From Nonomuraea zeae (lineage in GTDB: Bacteria > Actinomycetota > Actinomycetes > Streptosporangiales > Streptosporangiaceae), in assembly GCF_005889725.1 (NCBI RefSeq), contig NZ_VCKX01000092.1, positions 1 to 40,229 of the forward strand: a stretch of DNA of 40,229 nucleotides, read 5' to 3'. The notes below the pieces were generated by a model. The model ran no database searches. It had not been told where the DNA came from and was given only the letters and a program-made list of their open reading frames with translations. This document shows positions 14,313 to 20,772 of this stretch, piece after piece. A program made the position numbers and the translations under genes. Every line of letters starts with the position of its first letter. Position 1 is the first letter of the stretch.

Positions 14313-14591
14313 TCAGTTGAGGCTGCCCCGCGTCAGCAGGGCGTCCAGGCGTTCCACGGTGGGGCGGGACTCGACGTGCAGTTTCGGGACGTCCAGGCCC
14401 TCGTCCGCCAGCACGGCCAGCAGGCCCATGCGGCCCACCGCGTAGACGATGACGTAGCCGCCGCGGCAGCGGATCACGACCTCGCGCAGGTCGCCCATGC
14501 CCACCTCCGCCCCGGTCCGCTTGCCGAGGCCGAGGGTGGCGGCGGCCAGAGCCGAGACGACCTCCGGTTGCGCCGCGTCCGTGTCGGCGAC
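14313..14591 (-). pseudogene. roadblock/LC7-like protein, 5' part missing
   Basis: The minus frame from about 14591 to TGA 14313 reads VSALAAATLGLGKRTGAEVG, then LREVVIRCRGGYVIVYAVG, MGLLAVLADEGLDVPKLHVE and a last helix TVERLDALL. This is the C-terminal part of a roadblock/LC7 protein, a family that in actinobacteria works in GTPase-linked conservon complexes. An in-frame stop lies at 14592-14594, and no N-terminal half is present. The lost 5' end meets the lost 5' end of the MFS gene at about 14590. An internal ATG at 14504 could make 63 residues, but that would not include a full fold. Confidence 0.65.
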
Positions 14592-15426
14592 CTACGTGGC
14601 CGAGCTCGGCGGCCCGGACGCCTGGAAATGGGCCCTGGCCACGAGCGCCGTGCCGTCGCTGATCGTCCTGATCATGCGGACCGGCTCGCCGGAGTCGCCG
14701 CGCTGGCTGATCAGCAAGGGCCGGGCCGCCGAGGCGCGGCAGATCGTGGACCGGTGGCTCGGCCCGGAAGTGGCCCTGCCGGAGGCCACGGAGGCCACGG
14801 GTGCGTCGGCCGGCGACTGGCGGCGGCTGTTCGCCCCGGACATGTGGCGCAGGACGGCCGTCGCCGGCCTGTTCTGGATGGCCCTGGCGATCCCGAACTT
14901 CTCGCTGTTCGTCTTCCTGCCCGACGTGCTGGCCGCCCTGAACGTGCGGGACGAGTTCCTCGGAACGGTCCTGCCGTGCGCGTTCGCCCTGGTCGGCTCG
15001 GTCATCGGCATCTTCCTGCTGCCCCGCTTGGGGCGGCGCGCCGCGCTGATGGGCTTCATGGCGGTGCTCGCCGCGATCAGCCTGTGGATCGGGCTGGTGC
15101 CCAGCGCGGCATGGGTGACGGTGGCGCTGTTCGTGCTGTTCGGGATGCTGCTCGCGCTGGTCGGCAACCTCGAGTTCATCTACCCGAGCGAGCTGTTCCC
15201 GACCGAGCTGCGCGCCTCGGGGCTCGGCGTCGCCTCGGCCGTGAGCCGCATCGGCGCCGCCGCGGGCACGTTCCTGCTCCCGATCGGGCTGGAGTCCGTG
15301 GGCGCCGGCGGCGTCATGGTGGCCACCGCCGTGGTCCTGGCGCTCGGCATCGCGGTGACCGCCGCCTGGGCGCCCGAGACGAACGGCCTGGCGCTGGACG
15401 ACGCCCCCGTACCCGTCGAACACTGA
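14590..15426 (+). pseudogene. MFS transporter, N-terminal half missing
   Basis: The plus frame gives TYVAELGGPDAWKWALATSA, the central-loop motif SPESPRWLISKGRAAEARQI, and then about six membrane spans (LFWMALAIPNFSLFVFLPDVL; LGTVLPCAFALVGSVIGIFLL; ALMGFMAVLAAISLWIGLV; VALFVLFGMLLALVGNLEFI; a SELFPTELRASGLGVASAVS segment; GVMVATAVVLALGIAVTAAW). These match spans 6-12 of a sugar porter or aromatic-acid-type MFS carrier; spans 1-5 are absent. The frame is open further upstream to 14497, but that stretch overlaps the roadblock remnant and is not transporter-like. It ends 20 bp before the acetoacetate decarboxylase-family gene, so it probably once formed an operon with it. Confidence 0.7.
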
Positions 15427-15446
15427 AGACAAGGAAGTAAGACCCC

Positions 15447-16190
15447 GTGCGGGAGAACTACGACCCCCTCAGCTTCTGGCCGCGACTCGGCTACGCCCCG
15501 GCGGCGGAGCCGTACTCTACGCCCGGCCTGAGCACCGTGACCGTCTATTGCAGAGGCGACGCCGCCGAGCTGGAGCGGCTGCTGCGGCCGACCCCGTTCA
15601 CCCTCGCCGACGACCGTTTCGCGGTCAGCGTCGCCGACTTCTCCACCGCGTCGAACGGCGGCTTCATGGACTGCGGCGTCATCGTCCCCGTCAGGTACGG
15701 AGACCTGACCGGCGGCTTCTACCTGGCCGAGTACGAGAACCACTCGTGGAGCGTGGCCGCGGGCCGCGAGCTGTGGGGCTATCCGAAGCGGCACGCCGCC
15801 ATGACCGTCGACCGCCGCGAGGACGCGATCTCGTGCGGCGTGACGTCCGGCGAGCGCACCCTGGTCCGGATCGACTGGCGGCCGTCCGGCGACGACGGCC
15901 CGCCGCCGTGTCGCGACGTGGCCCTCTACCCCCACCTGCTGGTACGGGCGGTGCCCCAGGTGGACGGGCCCGGCTTCGCGCTGTTCGACATCCTGCGCCG
16001 GGACACCTCGCCCGACTTCGTCCCCCGCTCCGAACCCCGCGGGGTGGCCTCGCTCGCGCTCGGGGAGGGCCTGGTGAACGACGGTGAGCGCCTCACGGTC
16101 GCCGAGGTGCTCGGGGCGGTCCACTCGGTCGGCGACTTCCACTCCACCGAACGCAACGGCATCCCCACCGTCGTGGCCAGCCTGGCCTGA
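15447..16190 (+). CDS. acetoacetate decarboxylase-family protein
   Basis: The 247-residue protein matches the ADC fold: LDDRF-like strand TLADDRFAVSVADFS, FYLAEYENHSWSVAAGRELWGYPKRHA, and a C-terminal domain ending SVGDFHSTERNGIPTVVASLA. Lys114 in GYPKR corresponds to the Schiff-base Lys115 of clostridial ADC; the neighbouring residue that lowers its pKa in that enzyme is Lys, but here it is Arg115. Members include true decarboxylases and ADC-like aldolase/dehydratases, so the reaction is open. GTG 15447 follows AAGGAAG at about nine bases. It lies 20 bp behind the truncated transporter and is convergent with a TetR gene across a strong hairpin. Confidence 0.82.
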   Translation: MRENYDPLSFWPRLGYAPAAEPYSTPGLSTVTVYCRGDAAELERLLRPTPFTLADDRFAVSVADFSTASNGGFMDCGVIVPVRYGDLTGGFYLAEYENHSWSVAAGRELWGYPKRHAAMTVDRREDAISCGVTSGERTLVRIDWRPSGDDGPPPCRDVALYPHLLVRAVPQVDGPGFALFDILRRDTSPDFVPRSEPRGVASLALGEGLVNDGERLTVAEVLGAVHSVGDFHSTERNGIPTVVASLA

Positions 16191-16221
16191 CGGCGGATGT
16201 CACCCGCCGGCCCGATGTCGC

Positions 16222-16241
16222 GCGCCCCGGCCGCGGGGCGC
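16222..16241. terminator. bidirectional hairpin
   Basis: GCGCCCCG and CGGGGCGC form an 8-bp perfect stem with a GCCG loop, between the convergent ADC-family gene and the TetR gene. No T tract. Confidence 0.6.
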
Positions 16242-16255
16242 TGTGGCCGGTGCGG

Positions 16256-16894
16256 CTAGCCGGGCCGGGGGCCTTCTTCCTGCTCGAACGTCGCCAGATA
16301 GGCCCGCATGACGACCTTGGCCTGCGCGAGGACGTCGGGCCGGTCCGGGCCGGGGCCCAGCGCCGCCTGCACCAGGAAGTTGCCGACCATGGTCGTCACC
16401 GCGTAGGCCACGTCGGGAGCCTGCAGCCGGCCGTGGGAGGAGGCGACCAGCAGCTCCTGCGAGACGGCCGTCAGATAGTCCTGGAGCTGCGACTGCGCCT
16501 TGAGCACCTGCTCGCTCATGTGGGTGCGGTTCCACAGCTCGCGCACCACCGGGTCGCGGTGGAACTGCTCGAAGGCGTCCACCACGGCGTCGTTGGCCTC
16601 CTCCCAGGAGGCGAAGCCACGGGCGCGGACCGCGTCGATGAGCGCGTAGGCCCGGTCCATGTAGCGGAACGTCAGCTCCTCCAGCACCGCCTGCACGCTG
16701 GTGAAGTAGGTGTAGAACGAGCCGGAGTTGACGCCCGAGCGCTCGATCAGCGTCACGGGCGAGCTCACGCAGCCGTCGTAGCCGATCTCCTTGACCAGCG
16801 CCTCGGCGGCGGCGAGGATCCGGTCGACCTTGTCCCTGCTGCGCGCCTGGATCGGCATGCGCCGCAGCGCGCTGGCCGACGCTCGGGAACCCAC
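16256..16894 (-). CDS. TetR-family transcriptional regulator
   Basis: The 212-residue protein starts at GTG 16894 behind AGGAGG. The helix-turn-helix is RILAAAEALVKEIGYDG, then TLIERSGVNSGSFYTYFTSV, with Ser-Gly-Ser-Phe-Tyr-Thr-Tyr-Phe replacing the usual TLYRHF. A long helical ligand domain follows (ELTFRYMDRAYALIDAVRA; VDAFEQFHRDPVVRELW; VAYAVTTMVGNFLVQAALG). It is convergent with the ADC-family gene, and no divergent partner lies behind it: the next gene upstream, the AbrB-like gene, runs in the same direction. Its target may be itself or a distant gene. TetR proteins with this type of domain often sense hydrophobic acids, but nothing here proves it. Confidence 0.86.
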   Translation of the reverse strand: MGSRASASALRRMPIQARSRDKVDRILAAAEALVKEIGYDGCVSSPVTLIERSGVNSGSFYTYFTSVQAVLEELTFRYMDRAYALIDAVRARGFASWEEANDAVVDAFEQFHRDPVVRELWNRTHMSEQVLKAQSQLQDYLTAVSQELLVASSHGRLQAPDVAYAVTTMVGNFLVQAALGPGPDRPDVLAQAKVVMRAYLATFEQEEGPRPG

Positions 16895-17003
16895 CCGGCC
16901 TCCTGTCCCTGCCTCCCGCTGTGACCTCCCAGTTTCCCACAGGATCCCGCCACGCCCGGCGGTCCCGCGGCCGAGGCGGCGCGGCGGGGCGTCCGGCGGC
17001 GGG

Positions 17004-17285
17004 TCACTCCTCGGGCCGGGCCTCGCCCGCGTCCCCCTGAACGTGCTGCTGGATCTGCTGGAGGAGCGCCGAGGAGCCCTTCAGGGTGCTCATGAGGTGT
17101 CCGATCGACATGAGCGCGAGCCCCTGCCCGGGGTCGCCGAGGACGAGGAGCTTGTCGCCGGGCACGATCCCGAGGTCACGGCGGGCCGCCGCGGGAATGA
17201 CGATCTGCCCGCGCTCGCTCACCGTCACCGCGCCGTAGAAACCCTTGCCTCCGGGGCCGTAGGAGACCTTGCCGTCATCCGCCAT
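17004..17285 (-). CDS. AbrB/MazE/SpoVT-type DNA-binding protein
   Basis: The 93-residue protein has an AbrB swapped-hairpin domain, FYGAVTVSERGQIVIPAAAR followed by RDLGIVPGDKLLVLGDPGQGL, at about residues 16-58. The C-terminal tail STLKGSSALLQQIQQHVQG is a predicted helix. Such proteins bind DNA as dimers, either as transition-state regulators or as antitoxins. There is no toxin gene beside it, so a stand-alone regulator is more likely. ATG 17285 is behind GGAGG at nine bases. The AT-rich gap upstream holds a long-spaced inverted repeat that may be its own operator. It runs in the same direction as the SDR gene behind it, 75 bp away. Confidence 0.85.
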   Translation of the reverse strand: MADDGKVSYGPGGKGFYGAVTVSERGQIVIPAAARRDLGIVPGDKLLVLGDPGQGLALMSIGHLMSTLKGSSALLQQIQQHVQGDAGEARPEE

Positions 17286-17298
17286 GTGCCGAAGCCTC

Positions 17299-17344
17299 CA
17301 CGTATTAGTCAGAGATACATAACTTATCCTGTATTACATACGTG
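17299..17344. promoter_or_regulatory. AT-rich promoter region with CACGTAT/ATACGTG arms
   Basis: CACGTAT (17299-17305) and ATACGTG (17338-17344) are perfect 7-bp arms 32 bases apart. They flank a locally AT-rich stretch with TATGTA-like -10 candidates on the minus strand. This would fit autoregulation by the AbrB-like protein; it is only a sequence-based suggestion. Confidence 0.4.
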
Positions 17345-17360
17345 AGCGGCGGCCGGTGGC

Positions 17361-18206
17361 CTAGCGTTCGTCCGCGGGATAGTCGGCCGAGCGGCTCATG
17401 CCGGCCCACTTCTCGGTCTCGGCGGCGCGGATCTCCCCGGCCTTCTGGGCCAGCGCGACGGCGTCACCGCCCAGGACGAGCCGCCTCGGCGGGTCGCCGG
17501 CGCCGACCACCTCGATGATGATCTGGGCGGCGCGGGCCGGGTCGCCGGGCTGGGTGCCGTCGTTCTCCCGCCGGTAGCGGTTGATGGCGCCCACCGTCTC
17601 CTCGTAGTCGGGGCCGACGGGGTGGATCTCCATTGAGGAGCCCTGCCAGTCGGTCCGGAACGCGCCCGGCTCGACGATGACGACCTTCACGCCGAACGGC
17701 GCGACCTCGCTGGCGAGCACCTCGGAGAAGCCCTCGACCGCGAACTTCGCGCTCTGGTACGCCCCCATCCCCGGCGTGCCGCCCACGCGCCCGCCGATGG
17801 AGGAGAACTGCACGAAGACCCCCGAGCGCTGCCCGCGCAGGACGGGCAGCGCGGCCCTGGTCACGTTCACCACCCCGAAGAGATTGGTCTCGATCTGGGC
17901 GCGGAAGTCGTCCTCCGCCATCTCCTCGATCGGCGCGCTGTTGGCGTAGCCGGCGTTGTTGACCACCACGTCGAGGCGGCCGAAGGCGTCGGTGGCCGCT
18001 CGCACTGCGCGGGAGGCCGCGGCGGCGTCGGTGACGTCCAGCGCGACGGCCCGGATCCGCTCGCCGTGGCGGGCCACCAGGTCGTCCAGCTGCTCGGGGC
18101 GGCGCGCGGTGGCGACGACCTGGTCACCCGCCTCCAGGACGGCCTCGGTGAGCTGCCGCCCGAAACCACGCGACGCCCCGGTGATCAACCATGTCCTGCT
18201 CATCAT
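17361..18206 (-). CDS. SDR-family oxidoreductase
   Basis: The 281-residue classical SDR has the cofactor motif TGASRGFG (9-16), ARR at 35-37 favouring NADP(H), DVT (58-60), the NNAG motif (83-86), Ser136, and the catalytic pair Tyr150 and Lys154 in GAYQSAK. The extended C-terminal part (GGDAVALAQKAGEIRAAETEKW) places it with the long-tail actinobacterial SDRs of unknown substrate. ATG 18206 follows GAGAGGG. Upstream lie CATCAA/TTGATG arms and a 13-bp motif that also occurs before the hydrolase and TetR genes at 19.4 kb, so it probably belongs to that TetR regulon. Confidence 0.9.
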   Translation of the reverse strand: MMSRTWLITGASRGFGRQLTEAVLEAGDQVVATARRPEQLDDLVARHGERIRAVALDVTDAAAASRAVRAATDAFGRLDVVVNNAGYANSAPIEEMAEDDFRAQIETNLFGVVNVTRAALPVLRGQRSGVFVQFSSIGGRVGGTPGMGAYQSAKFAVEGFSEVLASEVAPFGVKVVIVEPGAFRTDWQGSSMEIHPVGPDYEETVGAINRYRRENDGTQPGDPARAAQIIIEVVGAGDPPRRLVLGGDAVALAQKAGEIRAAETEKWAGMSRSADYPADER

Positions 18207-18232
18207 CCTGCCCTCTCATTTACTAACTGTCT

Positions 18233-18252
18233 CATCAATGTAGCACTTGATG
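18233..18252. promoter_or_regulatory. candidate TetR operator upstream of SDR
   Basis: CATCAA and TTGATG form 6-bp arms 8 bases apart. The included 13-mer CAATGTAGCACTT (18236-18248) recurs exactly at 19439-19451 in the hydrolase/TetR gap. On the minus strand it contains TACATT, a possible -10. Confidence 0.6.
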
Positions 18253-18290
18253 GGCAAGACTTCACTTCAGTGTGCCGGTAACCAGCTCAG

Positions 18291-19340
18291 TCAGAAGTGG
18301 TCCACGTCCACGACGGCCTGGGCGAAGGCCGCGGGCGCCTCCTGCGGCAGGTTGTGGCCGATGCCCTTCAGGGTGCGGTGCTCGTAGGCGCCGGTGAACA
18401 GATCCCGGTACGACGAGCCGTTTCCCGGCGCGGTGAACGGGTCGCGCTCGGCGTCGAGGGCGATGGTGGGCACCTTGATGACCGGCCGCGCGGCGAGCCG
18501 CTTCTCGATGCCGTCGTAACGGCGCTCGCCGTCGGCCAGGCTCAGCCGCCAGCGGTAGTTGTGGATCACGATGGCGACGTAGTCGGGGTTGTCGAAGGCC
18601 GCGGCCGTGCGCTCGAACGTGGCGTCGTCGAAGTCCCACGTCGGGGAGACGGTGTCCCAGACGAGCCTGGCCAGCTCGTTCCGCTTGAGCTTGTCCTCCA
18701 TGGCCAGCCGGCCGCGCTCCGTGGCGAAGTAGTACTGGTACCACCAGGCGTATTCGGCCTTCGGCGGCAGCGGCTTGAGGTTGGCCTCGAGGTTGGTGAT
18801 GAGATAGCCGCTCACCGACACCAGGGCCTTGCACCGCTGCGGCCACAGCGCGGCGATGATGTCGGCGGTCCGCGAGCCCCAGTCGAAGCCGGCCAGCACG
18901 GCTTTGCCGATCTTGAGTGCGTCCATCAGGGCGACGATGTCCAGGGCGATCGCCGACTGCTGGGCGTTGCGGACCGTACGGGCGGACAGGAAGCGCGTGG
19001 TGCCGTGACCGCGCAGGTAGGGGACGATCACGCGGTAGCCCTCGGCCGCCAGCCGGGGGGCGACGTCGACGAAGCTGTGAATGTCGTACGGCCAGCCGTG
19101 CAGGCAGATGACCACGGGCCCCTGCGCCGGGCCCGCTTCGGCGTAACCGACGTTCAGCAGGCCGGCGTTGACCTGCTTCAGGGTGGGGAAGGACGTGTGC
19201 GCGCCGGGGCTCGGCGTCGGCACTGCCTCGGCACCGTTCCGCGCGGCGGTGGACGCGGGTTCCTGGAAGCCCGCGAGCGACGCGACGGCCGCGCCGGTCG
19301 CCAGGCCCAGGGTCTTGCCGAAAGTACGCCTGTTCATCAT
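18291..19340 (-). CDS. exported alpha/beta hydrolase, epoxide hydrolase-like
   Basis: The 349-residue protein begins with a twin-arginine signal, NRRTFGKTLGLATGAAVASL (residues 3-22), so it should be exported folded. The hydrolase core shows the oxyanion motif CLHGWPYD (79-86), nucleophile AGFDWGSR with Asp153 in the GxDWG elbow, acid Asp300 or Asp296 in LDAERDPF, and His329 in GIGHNLP. An Asp nucleophile is the mark of epoxide hydrolases and haloalkane dehalogenases. The lid Tyr pair of epoxide hydrolases may be supplied by YQYYF. ATG 19340 follows GGGGGA; upstream in-frame codons would spoil the signal. It is divergent from a TetR gene and shares an operator motif with the SDR gene downstream. 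Confidence 0.87.
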   Translation of the reverse strand: MMNRRTFGKTLGLATGAAVASLAGFQEPASTAARNGAEAVPTPSPGAHTSFPTLKQVNAGLLNVGYAEAGPAQGPVVICLHGWPYDIHSFVDVAPRLAAEGYRVIVPYLRGHGTTRFLSARTVRNAQQSAIALDIVALMDALKIGKAVLAGFDWGSRTADIIAALWPQRCKALVSVSGYLITNLEANLKPLPPKAEYAWWYQYYFATERGRLAMEDKLKRNELARLVWDTVSPTWDFDDATFERTAAAFDNPDYVAIVIHNYRWRLSLADGERRYDGIEKRLAARPVIKVPTIALDAERDPFTAPGNGSSYRDLFTGAYEHRTLKGIGHNLPQEAPAAFAQAVVDVDHF

Positions 19341-19438
19341 GTGAAGTCCCCCATCTGCTCCGATACACCTACCTGCGAGCCGGGCTCTCACTCTTTGCCG
19401 GCGGAAGAATCCCAGCGAGCGGGCCGTAAACGCCTCAG

Positions 19439-19451
19439 CAATGTAGCACTT
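19439..19451. promoter_or_regulatory. shared 13-bp motif in hydrolase/TetR gap
   Basis: CAATGTAGCACTT is identical to 18236-18248 before the SDR. It lies 99 bp from the hydrolase ATG and 71 bp from the TetR GTG. An exact 13-mer in two adjacent promoters of this length is unlikely by chance. Confidence 0.62.
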
Positions 19452-19493
19452 AGGTTGACAGTCTCCATCTCATCGTGCTGATAGCTTCTCCAT

Positions 19494-19515
19494 CTGCTAC
19501 ATGAGCAGGTAGCTT
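19494..19515 (+). promoter_or_regulatory. TetR promoter with dyad and leaderless -10
   Basis: CTGCT-ACATG-AGCAG (19494-19508) is a 5-bp-arm dyad that repeats the TGCTACAT core of the 13-mer's complement. It abuts TAGCTT (19510-19515), six bases before GTG 19522, the spacing typical of leaderless actinobacterial starts. Confidence 0.5.
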
Positions 19516-19521
19516 GGCCCG

Positions 19522-20079
19522 GTGAGAGCAGACGCGACACGCAATCTGGAGCTGGTCTTGAGCGCGGGCGCCCGCATGCTCGCCGACGACCCCTCGGCGA
19601 GCATCGCCGCCATCGCCGCCGCGGCCGGAGTGGACCGCCGTACGGTCTACCGGCGCTTCGCCAACCGCGAAGAGCTGCTGGCCGCCGTCTACCGCGCCCG
19701 CTACGACGCGGTCGAGCAGGCCATCGACGCCGCCAGGCTGCGCGAGGCCCCGGTCGCGGTCGCGCTGCACCGTTACGTCGAGGGGATCATCGCGGTCAAC
19801 CGCAAATGGCCGGTGGAGACGAGCCGCATGCTCGCCGAGAAGTCGATCAGCGATCGCCGGCGACGCCTGATCGACGAGGTCGACCTCTTCCTGCGGCGCG
19901 CCACCGGCGAGGGCCTGCTGCGCTCCGACCTGCCGCCCGGCTGGGTGGGGACGCTGCTGCCGCCGCTGCTGCTGCATGCCGCGGAGGAGCTGTCCGAGCT
20001 GAGCGCCGCACAGGCCGCCGACGTGGTGGTCGACACGTTGCTGCGCGGCGTCGGCACCCCATTGGCGCGGCCGTCCTAG
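19522..20079 (+). CDS. TetR-family transcriptional regulator
   Basis: The 185-residue protein is a compact TetR: LELVLSAGARMLADDPSAS, then IAAIAAAAGVDRRTVYRRFANREELL, with a C-terminal helical domain (LHRYVEGIIAVNRKWPVET; LLPPLLLHAAEELSEL). GTG 19522 has no ribosome site but sits six bases after a TANNNT box, so the transcript is probably leaderless. It is divergent from the exported hydrolase. A motif shared with the SDR promoter suggests it controls the hydrolase, the SDR and itself. Its TAG overlaps the stop of the next, convergent TetR gene in the palindrome CTAG. Confidence 0.88.
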   Translation: MRADATRNLELVLSAGARMLADDPSASIAAIAAAAGVDRRTVYRRFANREELLAAVYRARYDAVEQAIDAARLREAPVAVALHRYVEGIIAVNRKWPVETSRMLAEKSISDRRRRLIDEVDLFLRRATGEGLLRSDLPPGWVGTLLPPLLLHAAEELSELSAAQAADVVVDTLLRGVGTPLARPS

Positions 20080-20690
20080 ACGTCGGCGTCGTCGTCGCCA
20101 CGGTAGAGGGCCATCAGTAGCGGCCTGGTCTGGGCGGCCATCTCGGCGGGGGTGCACGGGCATCCGTGCAGCAGCCAGTCGGTGGCCACGCCGATGAGCG
20201 CGCCCGCGGTGAACGCGGCGGGCACGTCGTGCGGGATGCGCGCCGTGTCGTCGGTCAGCGACGCCCCCGCGGCGGTCCTGCGCGCGCCGGCGTAACCGGC
20301 CGCGGTGGCGCGGCGGCGCACGTGGTCGATGACGCGGGCGCTGCCTTGGGGCCCGAGCACGCTGCGGTAGAGGCCGGCGTGCTCGGCGAGGTGGGCGAAG
20401 AAGGTCAGCAGGGTGTCGGCGCTCGTGTCGCCCCTGCCGGGATCGGGGATGGCCTCGACCAGGTCGTCGATCATCGTGGTGCACGCCGCCTCGGCCAGCT
20501 CGTGCACGTCGCGGTAGTGGTCGTAGAACGTGGAGCGGCTCACCCCGGCGCGCTCCGCGACGTCGGCGACGGTGATCCGGGGCAGGTCGTGGTCCTGGAC
20601 GAGGTCGATCAGCGTGCGTTGTAGTGCCGCCTGCGTGCGGCGCACCCGAGGGTCGCGCAAAGCACTGTTTTCGTCTCTGGTGAGGGCCAC
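20076..20690 (-). CDS. TetR-family regulator of the P450 gene
   Basis: The 204-residue protein has a TetR helix-turn-helix (RRTQAALQRTLIDLVQDHDL; ITVADVAERAGVSRSTFYDHYRDVHEL) of the TFYDHY type and a C-terminal TetR_C-like domain (FFAHLAEHAGLYRSVLGPQG; AFTAGALIGVATDWLLHGCP). GTG 20690 is five bases after TACACT on the minus strand, so it too may be almost leaderless. It is divergent from a cytochrome P450 gene with a 38-bp inverted repeat between them, so it very likely represses both. The stop shares the four bases CTAG with the previous TetR gene. Confidence 0.88.
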   Translation of the reverse strand: MALTRDENSALRDPRVRRTQAALQRTLIDLVQDHDLPRITVADVAERAGVSRSTFYDHYRDVHELAEAACTTMIDDLVEAIPDPGRGDTSADTLLTFFAHLAEHAGLYRSVLGPQGSARVIDHVRRRATAAGYAGARRTAAGASLTDDTARIPHDVPAAFTAGALIGVATDWLLHGCPCTPAEMAAQTRPLLMALYRGDDDADV

Positions 20691-20704
20691 GCCTCAGTGT
20701 ATCG

Positions 20705-20742
20705 ATCCCTACATCTGTAGGTTAGTTTACAGATGTAGGGAT
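20705..20742. promoter_or_regulatory. 38-bp inverted repeat, double TetR operator
   Basis: Perfect 15-bp arms, ATCCCTACATCTGTA and TACAGATGTAGGGAT, surround GGTTAGTT. Each arm region also holds its own small dyad, CTACA-TC-TGTAG (20709-20720) and TACA-GA-TGTA (20728-20737), so two dimers could bind side by side. It covers the whole core of the divergent TetR/P450 promoter region. Confidence 0.85.
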
Positions 20743-20772
20743 GTTGGGATGGCAAGCCGAATGGGGACGACC

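Noticed and set aside
14497..15426. Treating the 309-codon plus frame as a complete short transporter
   Set aside because: The first 30 codons lie over the roadblock remnant and do not look like a membrane protein, and spans 1-5 of the MFS fold are missing.
16256..17285. TetR plus AbrB as a toxin-antitoxin operon
   Set aside because: Neither protein resembles a toxin, and they are separated by over 100 bp with separate ribosome sites.
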